From: Pseudopyrenochaeta lycopersici
Taxonomy: Eukaryota > Ascomycota > Dothideomycetes > Pleosporales > Pseudopyrenochaetaceae
Assembly (NCBI GenBank): GCA_003313425.1
Contig: NHZP01000004.1
Location: 1,240,001-1,304,000 of the forward strand
Direction of reading: 5' to 3'
Length of the DNA: 64,000 nt
In this document: positions 22,549 to 33,537 of the stretch, in pieces
How positions within the stretch are numbered: position 1 is the first letter of the stretch
Layout: every line of letters starts with the position of its first letter
Position numbers and translations under genes: made by a program
Notes under the pieces: model-generated
Told to the model about the DNA's origin: nothing
The model's input: the letters and a program-made list of their open reading frames with translations, nothing else
The model's database searches: none

Positions 22549-24174
22549 ATGCCGAGCCCGTTGAGCTTCCTATACTACGTTGCCCACCCCAACGAACTGC
22601 GCTCGATCATTCAATGGTAAGAACGCCCGCTATCGCGATTCTTCCGGCTTCTTTGGCCCTTCCGCGCCTTGAAATGCTAATATTGCACCCAGGAAAGTCT
22701 GGCACAACCCCGTACACGAGCGCAATGAGGAGAAAGAATGCGAGTCCCTTAAGCGCTGCTTCCACTTTCTTACTTTGACGAGCCGCAGCTTTTCAGCTGT
22801 CATTCTTGAGCTGCACCCCGAATTGCTTGTCCCCGTCGCACTCTTTTACCTGATTCTGCGCGGTCTCGATACGGTAGAGGATGACATGACAATTCCGTTG
22901 GAAACGAAGGAGCCAATTTTGCGCAATTTTGACCAGATTTTGGAGAAAGATGGATGGAACTTCAACGAGAACGGCCCGAACGAGAAGGACAGGCAGCTTC
23001 TAGTCGAGTTCAATGTTGTTGTAGAAGAGTTCAAGAAGATCAAGCCAGCATACAAGACCATCATCAAGGATATTACTAAACGCATGGGCGACGGCATGGC
23101 TGACTACGCAAACAATGCACAGCACAATGCCAATGGAGTCAACACCATTGCCGACTACGAGCTGTACTGCCACTATGTTGCCGGTCTTGTTGGCGAGGGT
23201 CTCACACGGTTATTTGTCGAGGGCGGCCTAGCAAACGCTGCTCTGCTTCAGAAGCCGGAACTGATGGAGTCCATGGGCCAGTTTCTCCAGCAAGTCAACA
23301 TCATCCGTGACATTAAAGAGGACCTGGATGACGGACGGCGCTTCTGGCCAAAGGAGATCTGGTCGAAGCATGTCGACAAGTTTGAGGATCTCTTCAAACC
23401 AGAGAATAAGGAGAAAGCCTTGAATGCTAGCTCCGAGATGATTCTTACGGCTTTGACTCGGGCTGACGACTGCCTATACTATCTAGCAGGCATCCGGGAA
23501 CAGAGTGTCTTCAACTTCTGTGCGATTCCACAATCTATGGCTATCGCGACACTAGATGCCTGCTTCCAAAACATCCAAATCTTCCAGAAGAACGTAAAGA
23601 TCACCAAGGGAGAAGCTTGCCAATTGATGGTCGAGTCATCACAGAATCTGCAGCTTGTCTGCGAGGTTTTCCGGCGGTATGCTCGCAAAATTCATAAGAG
23701 GAACAACCCACACGATCCAAACTTTCTCAAGATCAGTATCGCTTTGGCAAGGGTAAGCAACTTTTGGCGCCGTCAAAAATGATAGAAATTAACTTTTTCG
23801 TGCAGATAGAGCAATTCATCGAATCCATATTCCCATCACAGAAGCCACCGGTAGATCAGAAATCACCTGCGAGTGTGGAAGAAGCGGAACGGAAGAAGAA
23901 AGAAGACAGCGAGGCTAAATGGGACTTGATCTACATGATGACCGCTGTTGGGTTGACGGTTGGCGTCATCACTTTCTTCATGGTATGTTTCTACAGCCAC
24001 TCTTCTCTTGTTAGTGCTGACCCCTTGTAGCTCTTCGTCGCCTGGATGGCAGGTGCTCGCTTCGACATTGCCTGGTACCAGCTCAAACAGCAACTTGGTC
24101 AGCTTTTGGGGACCAACACCAAGCCCGCGCAGGTCACAGAAGCTCACGTGGCAGCTGGCCATGGAGAGCTGTAA
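22549..24174 (+). CDS. ERG9: squalene synthase (farnesyl-diphosphate farnesyltransferase)
   Basis: Condenses two farnesyl diphosphates to squalene with NADPH, the first committed step to ergosterol, at the endoplasmic reticulum. Four exons (22549-22616, 22693-23752, 23806-23982, 24031-24174) give 482 residues, a normal fungal length. The first Asp-rich motif is GLDTVEDD at about residues 81-87. The second is in [17 protein letters not shown], and the family motif [16 protein letters not shown] lies between them. A C-terminal membrane anchor ([16 protein letters not shown]...LFVAWMAGA) is split by the last intron. The first exon is only 22 codons ([20 protein letters not shown]). Confidence 0.97.
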
Positions 24175-24902
24175 GCGCATGCACTTGACCGTCGTATCTA
24201 CATGTATTATAATGGTTGCAGATGTGGTCGTTCAATGTTCCAGGTATGCATATAAAAAAATACTAATACAACTTCTGCCTTCATACATGAGCAATCACGA
24301 CCTATTTGTGAGTGATGTCATAGCATGGATGTCAAATTCCAACTCTGCCCTTTCCATGGCGGTTAGTTGGGCCGAGAAGTGCTTATATTGAAAGGTGCCT
24401 TGCTCGGAGACGAGGCTGCTTCTGGGGGCAATCCATTGTGGGTATGATCCAGAGCGGTGGTACGGACATTCTTCGTGAACAGATAGTCTTGTCAAAATGC
24501 AATCAACACTTCCAAGATATCCTGCTCTCACTTTTGGAGACATTGATGAAACATGTGGTACTAGCGCGCCTTGGCAGAGCTAAGGTTCACCAAAGCACCT
24601 GCATTGATTTTCTTTCGCTTCAAGCACGAAGAAGCAGACACACACGCCCAACGCAGCAGCTGTACCACCTCCTCGATCCTTCCACCGCACCCCAGCAATC
24701 CAGGCAGAACAGTCCCGCGACTGCCACCTTGACTCAATCGCCCGGCGCGACTTCAACGACCCCTCCATCACCCAGTCTCGCCCGCCAAACGCCAACCACC
24801 GCATTACCATCCGCACACTCACCCCGACTGTCTCCCACAGCTTGACTTACTACTTCACACCCCTTTGAATTTCCTCCTTATACCTCACAAGAAAAGCTCA
24901 CA
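24175..24902. other. intergenic, eIF4E promoter and leader
   Basis: About 730 bp. The last 300 bp are strongly CA/CT-rich with many CCACC and CACCC runs, as seen in 5' leaders of highly expressed fungal genes. No ORF with support. Confidence 0.55.
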
Positions 24903-25774
24903 ATGACCGACGTCGCGACTGCGCCGAACGCCAACCAGCAGGTGCCGCTGGATACCATCCCCATTTCGCCCGTGGACAAGTCAAGCGATGGCCAGGACAA
25001 GCCGTCAACGAGCAGCAATACACAGGAAAGCGAGGTTCGCACCGTTTTCCACGACCCCGAGAACTTCAATGTTAAGCATCCCCTCATGAACACATGGACC
25101 TTATGGTTCACCAAACCGCCGAGCGGCAAGGTATGCTTCGTACGCACACGCGGACTTTCTGGGTCCTGACGATGAATATAGGGCGATAACTGGGCTGAAT
25201 TGTTGAAAGAGGTCATTTCTTTCGATTCCGTCGAGGAGTTCTGGGGTATCTACGTATGTAAACCTCTCTAGCACGCCGAGTTTTGAGACTAATATCGCCA
25301 CAGAACAACATCACCCCCACATCCGATCTCGCGCTCAAGTCCGACTACCATCTCTTCAAGAAGGGCGTTCGACCCGAATGGGAAGACTCGCAGAACAAGC
25401 ACGGCGGCAAGTGGGCATTCCAATTCAAGGACAAAAAGGCGATCAACATTGATGCGCTCTGGCTTCACGTTATGCTCGCGGCGATCGGCGAGAATCTCGA
25501 GGATGAAGATGATAACGAGGTTATGGGTGTCGTCGTCAACGTTAGGCGAGGCTTCTACCGTATCGGTCTCTGGACCCGATCCGTCGGCCGTGCTATTCCT
25601 GGTGAGCAGGGCAAGAGCAGGACACAGGAGCAGGGCAAGGAAGCCCTGCTGAAGATTGGCAGGCGATTCAAGCAGGCACTCCAGCTCAAGGACAATGAAG
25701 GCGTCGAGTTTTCTGGTCACACTGACGCTGCCCATGCTGGTAGCACTCGCGCGAAAGCCAAGTTCACCGTCTAA
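24903..25774 (+). CDS. translation initiation factor eIF4E, mRNA cap-binding
   Basis: Binds the m7G cap of mRNA and recruits eIF4G. Three exons (24903-25130, 25182-25253, 25304-25774) encode 256 residues. The cap-binding fold is marked by conserved Trp in HPLMNTWTLWF, GDNWAEL, EEFWGIY, RPEWED, GGKW and IDALWLHVMLAAIGE. The N-terminal 60 residues are variable and Ser/Pro-rich, as usual. The C-terminal part has GFYRIGLWTRS and RFKQALQL. A single isoform is visible here. Confidence 0.97.
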
Positions 25775-26401
25775 GGCTTTGGCGCAACACCAAGCAGCCA
25801 GCACAGTTTTCGGCATTTGCGACCCTCTCTCATCATTTTAAGACATTACGGCGCTCTTTAAAGTTCAGAACAGCGCTTTCCGTAATATACTCCTTGGTTG
25901 GACCAAAAGCATTCCACTTACCGGTTCATGAGATAGGATCGGGATCTTTTTCAGCATGGCGTCTGCATGGGGTGGCGATGGGTGATATTGGGTTCCTCAC
26001 ATGAATCATCTGACCATACGATTATAACCTCGACACGGGTGGGAGGATTCCGGGTTTGATAGACAGTTCTCTTATCTAACATATCTACGAATGAGACAGT
26101 CCATGCATGTAACGAAATTATGGTTAATTCATCTCTATGAGAATATGGCCCGCGCACGCAGTTCAAGTGGCTTAAAGTACATTACCGTTAGATCGACGGG
26201 GTATTATTTCACTGGAACGTAAGCGTGGGCAGCCGAAAGACCACGCGTTAGCGCTGGTGACGTCGCTTGTGGCTTACGGATGCGGCGGTGCAAATTTCGC
26301 GGCGGGCGTGTTGTCGGTAGCCTGCCGACAACGCGCGCCCAACACAATATATCTTCCTTCCTATCATCTACGAAAGGCCTACATTTCTAATATCTGCAAG
26401 C
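25775..26401. other. intergenic, DnaJ gene promoter
   Basis: About 630 bp. The half next to the DnaJ gene is GC-rich and contains an ACGCGT, a TGACGTCG and the inverted repeat listed separately. Confidence 0.55.
26306..26336. promoter_or_regulatory. long imperfect inverted repeat upstream of DnaJ gene
   Basis: Arms GCGTGTTGTCGG (26306-26317) and CCGACAACGCGC (26325-26336) pair over 12 positions with one G-T wobble and a 7-nt spacer. It sits about 65-95 bp before the ATG, so it is either a symmetric protein-binding site or a hairpin in the 5' leader. Confidence 0.5.
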
Positions 26402-28263
26402 ATGGTAGTTGAAACTGCATACTACGACGCCCTCGGCGTAACGCCCACAGCATCAGAGCTGGAAATTAAAAAGGCGTACCGCAAGCTCGCCATAAAACTG
26501 CACCCTGGTAACAAAACCGCAACAATCACCTGTCAGACCGCAACGCTCACAAGTATCTAGACAAGAATCCCGGCGATGAGACAGCGCATGCGAAGTTCCA
26601 AGAAGTAAGTCGACCTTCGGCGAGCCTGGAGTTCTGGCGGCATCTCGATATCTTTGAAGACTGCGGGGCTCACACCATGACAGATTGGCGAGGCATACCA
26701 AATACTCAGCGACGAACAGCTGCGAGCAGCATACGACAAGTATGGCAAGGAAGGCGCAATGCCGAGTAGCGGCTTTGGTATGGAAACATGGTCAACCATA
26801 ATAGCGGTGTGAAGCTGACCAGACGGTAGAGGATCCTTCTGAATTCTTCACTATGATCTTTGGTGGAGAGGCTTTCGTAGACTGGTATGTCCCCCTCAAG
26901 ACCTTATCCCTCAATGTAAGTGTAGAAGGGCTGGAGGCTAATCTGTACAGGATCGGCGAGATCTCGCTGATGAAAGATCTCACCAAGACTATGGAGATTT
27001 CTATGCGTGAGATGGAGGAGGAGCAGGCTGCCCAGGCACAAGCTGAGAAAGCCGCTGAGGCTTCAGGCTCTACCGCCGCAGGCCAGACAACCGGAACAAC
27101 CGGTACCGTTCCCCCGACTGCCGCACCAGAGGCTGCAACCCCCAGTGCCGCCGCCAAAGCCAAAGAAGCTGAAGCCGAGGCCGAGCGCGCCCGCGCACAC
27201 GGAGCAGATGCACCACCGGTGTATGGCGCACCACCGCCTGCATATGCTGAGACTGCTGCGGAGTCGTCTGCTGCATCGCCGCCACCATCCGGCACAAGTA
27301 CACCAAAGACCCGCGGCATACCGATTCGGCCAGCTATCATGGATAAGTCAGAGGAAGAGGCACGCATGGAGGCGGAAGGGATGACCGAAGCAGAGAAAGA
27401 GCTGCGAGAGAAGCAGAAGAAGAAGGCTGGCCTCACTAAAGAACAGCGAGAAGAGCTTGCGGCATACGAGATGGAACGAAAGAAAATCCGCGACGAGCGC
27501 GTTGCAGGCTTATCCAAGAAGCTCATCGATCGCATTTCCGTATGGACTGAAACCGATAAAGCTAAAGATGTCACATCCGCTTTCAAGGAGAAAATACGCC
27601 TCGAAATCGAGAACCTCAAGATGGAGTCTTTTGGGCTTGAGATCCTGCATGCAATCGGCACAACATATATTATGAAGGCTTCGTCTTTCCTCAAATCCCA
27701 GAAATTCCTCGGAATCTCTGGCTTCTTCTCCCGCATCAAGGACAAAGGCACACTGGTCAAGGACACTTGGTCCACCATGTCTGCGGCGATCGATGCCCAG
27801 CTTACCATGGAGGAAATGGCCAAATTAGAAGAGCAGGGCGGTGAAGCATGGACTGATGAAAAGAAAGCTGAGTATGAAAAGAGGGTAACTGGCAAGATTC
27901 TTGCGGCCGCATGGAGGGGCAGCAAGTTTGAAATTCAGAGCGTGCTGCGTGATGTTTGTGATTCGGTGTTGAATGACAAAAAGGTTAAGCTTGAGAAGAG
28001 GGTGGAGAGAGCACATGCGCTCATGATTATTGGAGAGATGTTCCAGAAGGTATGTCCTTGTTACGAGTTGGAAAGGCTTGGAAGGCGTAGAACTTCCACT
28101 GACAATCAAATAGGCACAACGCGATCCTGACGAGGAAGGTGATTTCATGGCGTTCGAACAACTCATGGCTGAAGCCGCTGCAAAGAAAGACGCAAAGCAC
28201 GAGAAACATCATCACCATGAGAAGAAAGAGAAGGAGAAGAAGAAGGAAAAGGAGAAGGCATGA
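26402..28263 (+). CDS. DnaJ (Hsp40) co-chaperone, CAJ1/DJP1-like
   Basis: J-domain protein that stimulates Hsp70 ATPase. Six exons (26402-26507, 26561-26604, 26684-26777, 26830-26884, 26951-28049, 28114-28263) give 515 residues. The N-terminal J domain begins [13 protein letters not shown] and the HPD motif is split by the first intron inside the Asp codon; [17 protein letters not shown] follows. After [15 protein letters not shown] comes a low-complexity Ala/Pro/Glu-rich region (about 160-270) and then a DnaJ-X type helical domain ([31 protein letters not shown]). The C-terminus is His/Lys-rich. The lack of a zinc-finger region and presence of the X domain match yeast Caj1/Djp1, the latter involved in organelle protein import. 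Confidence 0.93.
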
Positions 28264-28779
28264 GACTAACCTTCTCTCCTTCTCCTCTCAACTATCCCTC
28301 TGCTCTTTGCTTTCCTTCTCGTGATATCCATAGATTCTCTTCGAGCCGAGTCGAACGTTGATAGAAGCTACTGCTCTGATATTGGACAGATCTCAGTGAC
28401 TGCTCACAGCTAACTTGTTCGCATCGTTAAGTCGGTCGCTTGAGGTTGATTGATCTGCCAAGTCTTGAGCATGGCGTGGACTTTTGGTATATAAACTGGC
28501 TTGCGGACAAGGATATGAGCAGAAGCCAAAAGCTGGCTGTGTTAGCGTGCATATTTACCTCTCCTATTCATAGTTCACATTCACAGGCGAATTTTTTGCA
28601 TATATATCATGCCGCTAGTCTCTGCTGTGTTACCCACCTTATTATGGCTTCCACCGTAAACTGGCTATTCAATGCTTCTGAAAATTGACGGGACATCTTT
28701 GAAATGGATATAACCTATTACACTCGAGTCGTAAATTCAACTTCTCGTTGCAAGCCGTAATCCTGACAACGAATTCGCA
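28264..28779. other. intergenic, nothing recognised
   Basis: About 515 bp between the DnaJ and Rdx-family genes, with a pyrimidine-rich stretch right after the DnaJ stop and no supported ORF. Confidence 0.5.
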
Positions 28780-29510
28780 ATGACGCGGCTATCGATAAGA
28801 AGATCACTTCCCACCTACCTCTTGCATCAACAAGCTAGACAACGCAATATCGCCATGACGTCTTTACAAATTGCCCCTGTGGCTCTCCCACGAGTAGCGA
28901 TAACATATTGTACACAATGCAGATGGATGCTACGTGCCGCATATGTCAGTCTCTTGGGCATCATTTCAATCGCAAGAGTCATATTCACCAGCTACTTAGT
29001 TCGGCCAAGAGCTCCTGTCTACATTCGGGACGCAAATTGGTGAGATCGCCTTGATACCAGCCACCGGTGGTCTGTTTACTGTGGAATTGGTATGTTCTCT
29101 AATCAAATCTATCTACACAATTCACTACAGGCACTGATTTGCCTGCACAGACGTACATCCCGCCAAACGCAACGAACGAGGAGCAAGACGTTGAGATCAA
29201 GAAAGTGTTGCTTTGGGATCGGAAGACAGAGGGCGGATTTCCAGGTAAATATTCTATGGAGTTGTGTATGAGAAGTGGCTAATCATATGGTCACGTGGGA
29301 ATAGAGACCAAAGTACTCAAGCAGCGGGTCAGAGATTTCATTGATCCAACACGGGACCTGGGGCATTCGGATAAGCATGGCAAAAAGAAGGAAGAGAAGC
29401 CTGAAGACAAGGATACCGCGCAAGGATCGGAGCAAGAGCAGAAAGTTATAGGCAAGGGAGCGGATGTGAAGAGGAACCCTGATGGCACTGTTTGTGAGGA
29501 TTGTCAATGA
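28780..29510 (+). CDS. SelW/Rdx-family thioredoxin-like protein
   Basis: Small redox protein of the selenoprotein W/T/H (Rdx) family; fungi carry Cys in place of selenocysteine. Four exons (28780-28944, 29000-29089, 29151-29244, 29305-29510) give 184 residues. The active-site motif is YCTQC in ITYCTQCRWMLRAAY, followed by GQELLSTFG, IALIPATGGLFTV and LLWDRKTEGGFPETKVLKQR, the typical Rdx core order. The second exon uses the acceptor CTTAG at 28998-28999; the earlier CAG would break the frame. The C-terminal 50 residues are charged and low complexity and end CEDCQ, a second CxxC. An internal Met near 28855 is an alternative start. Confidence 0.9.
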
Positions 29511-29776
29511 GGTTTGAATGAGAGGGGTATCATTTGCTTTTCGAGAGACTAAGTCCTGTGACATTTTGGACATGTTTGGTCTGTATACACTTTACCACCG
29601 CTGGTATAGAATCGTGAAACTGCAAATATGCCCCCCGTGTGCTGTTAAATGGCATCGAAATGCCCACAATTGGTAAGAAATGACAATATGGTATTCTCCC
29701 GCCAAATGACTCTATCCTTATCGCGCTCCGCGTCTCACATTTGTAGTAGTCATCATCACTGTACCCAGGCAAGATG

Positions 29777-31140
29777 CTAGCCGGCGCGATCAACCCTGTC
29801 AAGGCGCTTTGTAAGACGAATATCCATGCGGTTGATATTCTTGCGCATATGCTCCATCTCCTGATGTAGCCGTAACAGTTCGCGTTTGGAGTTGTCCGAG
29901 GCCTTACGAATATGGTGATTGAGCTGGGCAGGAATCTCCTGGTCTGGCTTTTGAATAGAAGGGTAGTAGGTACCCTCCTCATTTGTAGGACCTAGAGACT
30001 CCACGAGGTTGTCGATGCGTGAGCCGTGCGCCTCAGAGATGGCCTCGAGCTCCTTGTAGCGTCGATCGATGTCCTGCAGTTTGATGGAATAGATTCCACT
30101 TGTAAGGTTTGTCATGGCTTGGGTGCGCTCAAAGAGATCAACTACTTGGATATCCACGCCATTGCCGTGGATCTTGGTGTTCAGTCCTAGACCGAAGCCA
30201 ACCGGGCCATATACGTGTGCCGCTATGAGACCAGTAACAGCGAGAGCCACCGTACCCATGAGAAGCGTAATCACAGTCCAGACGCAGGTCTTATGAGAGG
30301 CGCGCAGTCGATCCTCGCTTTCAGAAATGAGCTTTTTGATGCTGGTAAGGTCCAGATCCTGGCCATTTTCGTCAACCAACGACTCACGGAGAAGATCCAA
30401 GGCAGCATAAACACGACCAGTAGTTCGAGTGCAGTGCTTGACCAACTCCTTCAATTCACCGGTGACGAGCGTTTTCGCGTTGGCTTTGCCTTCAGCGCTC
30501 AGCCCTGAATCCTCAATCTCATCGATACAGGTATCGAATTTCTCGCCCATTACGCCCATGGCAACCACAGCTACCCTGCTGACGCAAAGCGAGAACTGGG
30601 TAGCTTTCCCAAGGTGCGCTTTAATATCGGCGTTGGGCAGGTGAACTGGCTCAAGCCTTTCTATGGCCTCATCAAGCTTGGTGATGGCACAGCTAGTCGC
30701 ATCATACCTGGTATACTTGGCCCACAAATAAAGTGGCTTGTCTTGATTCCTCTGAACTTCAATGAACTCCTCGAATTCCGTCATATGATTGTTAACCTCG
30801 CACATGTACTCGAGTATCTCGTCTGCTACATGGCTTAGATGTTGTGACTTAACAACCGGTTAGTTCGCTTGATAGTAACTGCGGTTGAGGTCTGGTTAGT
30901 GCTCACCTGATCGGACACCTTGAAGTTGGGAAGCTGCACTCCTCCACCAGTCTGTGAGGCAGCATCTTCCGCAGTAACAGCTAATTTTGCTTCTGACGGT
31001 TTTAGACCAGCTTTACTTGCATCCATTTGGGGTGCGACGTCATGTATAGTTATGGATCTCATAACAGGTAGATGATCGTCGGCGCGTACAGAGGTGACAA
31101 GTGCAGATATAGTGGGCGCGATTTGCTCGTTGCCGTTCAT
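29777..31140 (-). CDS. hypothetical membrane protein with coiled coils
   Basis: Not recognised. Two exons (30907-31140 and 29777-30847) join through a 59-bp intron with GTGAGC, a CTAAC branch site and TTAAG, giving 434 residues. The first exon is Ala/Ser/Asp-rich and lacks a signal peptide. The second encodes long amphipathic helices, one or two adjacent membrane spans at about residues 266-295 (WTVITLLMGTVALAVTGLIA, then VYGPVGFGLGL), and C-terminal helices with heptad character (DIDRRYKELEAISEAHGS, then HQEMEHMRKNINRMDIRL). The layout of helical bundle, membrane segment and coiled coil recalls fungal membrane proteins of unknown function. No function can be assigned. Confidence 0.75.
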
Positions 31141-33537
31141 TGAGTGTTCCAACAGGCCACTACCTGGTTTTCGTCTCAGCTAGGCGTTTCAATGCTCAAT
31201 TATAATGCCAAGGTGTATCTAAGACTGTTCTTGGTCCTTTGTGGCGAGGTCTGCACGGCTAATACACTCGTCTACGGTTACCCAGGGGAGAATTTAGGTT
31301 GACGCTCTTGGATGGGATTATCCCTAAGCGAGGAGAGATGAGAAGCAGAAAAACTAAGAGCTCAAGGAAATGGTGATGGTGAAGTCAAAAGCGTCGGTGA
31401 AGTCTAATTTGAGCGATCTCTGATTGGTTAGAAAGATTTCACAGGCAAACCATTCTTTCCTAAACAGGAAACGGCGTCACCCAGGACAAGAGTACAACAC
31501 CAGATAGTGCTTCATCGCCTGTCACTGGAGATGGCACAGCTGATTCATTGGTACTGAAGGCCGAGAACAGGCCTGCTGCACACATTGGGTAATGTAACAG
31601 GCAAATGCCCAACGTGAGGGATGCAAGACTCTGGTCACGAAAGCGCAGATCTATCAAGTAGATTAAGTGTTTCATGAGACGATAAAGAGAATTCAGGAAC
31701 GAGAAGGAATTTTTGTTCCCAAGTATTGACAAGCGTTCGAAATAGATTGCCAATGTGCATTCTTGGCACAAACAATATGGTGTTGCTGATTGACTCGCAA
31801 TATAGGGGCGCCTTCAATCTAGCGCCGCGAAAAGGGGGGATGGAGCAATTACCACTCTGTAGAAGGCGTGTCCCGCTTGCGCCGACAATACGAAAGCACT
31901 GTCAATGTCAAGGCAGCGCTATTTCACCAGTTTTCGTGGAGCGTCAGAACTCATACACCATGTCCACAAATTGACTGCGTCAAAGGTGTCAGGGGTATCG
32001 CTGCGACTAATTTGATCGCGTATTTCGGAGTATTCGGGTTGCCGCCAAGTAAAATCAATGTGTTCTCTAGCTATAGCTTGACTGCACTGTCATTCCAGCT
32101 AGCGAAGGTGTGCGAAGTCGATCCACATTAGACGGAAATGTAAGGATAGTTCTGCCTTGCACAGCGTCAGATTGCGGGGACTGCATCTCGGAGCAGCTAG
32201 CGGTTACTACCGCAGGTCGTGCGGTCAAGTTACGCAGCAGAACGCATAGCAACGCGTACTCGCAGCCTTTAGTCCTTCATGTGGAAGGCTTATGGGAAGA
32301 ATGTAGGTCAGCATTTTGGTGTTGTTGACCCGGGATCCCACATGGTAGTGGATGCAGCTACTGCATGCCCTTTGTTTCATAGTCAATGACGAAATAAAAA
32401 GTTGCGCAAAAGCTTATTGCCATGCCGTCAAGCCGTCGTAGTGGAGAGTCATGTCGCTGCAACATGAGCGGCAAGAGATGATAAGAGTACGCGAATGATG
32501 TATACTTGAGATGGGGGATCATTGGTTGACAGTCGGTATTACCAGCGCATAGAAGAATTTGATAGCGGCAATGAGCAACTGTGACGGGTAACATGTTGCT
32601 GATATCCAGAACTTCTGTATGGTGGACTCTGTGATGTATGATGCCAATGAAGAACGAAGCCGATGGGGGCCCGAGCAAAGGTTGATCGCGGTGTCCCCAC
32701 CCCGATACCACTACCAGGATCTTATTGGACGCCCTGCAAGTGATGTCTAGAAATACCCTGGGATGCGTTACGAATTCGACGAAGACGCACGCATCCTGAC
32801 AGATGGCCGCAATGAAGTGGCACCATCAGAGGGAGGGGGTATCCCATGCTCTCAGCCAAAGAGCTTCAGAGGTTGGCGCGACCAAGACGCCCAGTTGACC
32901 ACAGCGCTCCCGCAGTATCCAAGCGCACCCCCAGCTGGTTGTGATCGACTCAGTTCTCCGGATCTGTCAGATGCCGTGCAACTATTCATCTCTCCTCGAT
33001 GAATCTCGCAATCCACCTGATTTTAAATCATTGAAGATGTTCTCGCTCGAGCCTGACAGCCTCGACTGGGCTTATTCTGGGACTACTAGCGTTAACACGA
33101 AGCTGAGCATATCGATTACCCTGGCCAGGGTCTGGATGTGTGTTCGCTTTGTTCTGGCAGCACAATCTGGATCCTGGCTAGCTGGCAGTCCAGCGCCATG
33201 GAGCGGGCGAGCGCAAGCCACAGGCGGGCCACCCCTCATTCGGGGAGGATCAGCCTCTTGCGTTCGCTGAACCATGTCGTTTTGGGCCAGCCTCACCAAC
33301 TAGAAGCCGCCATTATCGGTCCGACCGACATCTATTCTCAAGCCATCATCACAGCTGAAGTCGCGACATGGGTACGGCAGATGTACAAAACTGCATCGTG
33401 CCACGTTCGGCCGGAGAAAAAGTTTGCTCAATTTCGACTTGATTGCGGACGCTAGGTAACTCGATGCTACAAGTCCACACCCTTGCTCGTAGAGCATCTC
33501 AGTTCGTGGTACATACTTCTATTTTATTTAACTTATA
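31141..33537. other. gene-poor stretch, 2.4 kb
   Basis: Scattered ORFs of 60-120 codons occur on both strands, but most lack an ATG, have shadow-like composition and cannot be joined by good splice sites. No repeat, tRNA or transposon signature is seen. Confidence 0.5.

Noticed and set aside
24438..24845. 135-codon frame upstream of eIF4E
   Set aside because: Its second half is the CA/CT-rich leader, which is open by composition only.
31460..31771. Minus-strand open frame of 103 codons
   Set aside because: No ATG at the start, hydrophobic shadow-like composition, no splice partner.
32763..33455. Short plus-strand frames in the gap before the DUF8004-like gene
   Set aside because: Different frames, no consistent introns joining them, no family character.
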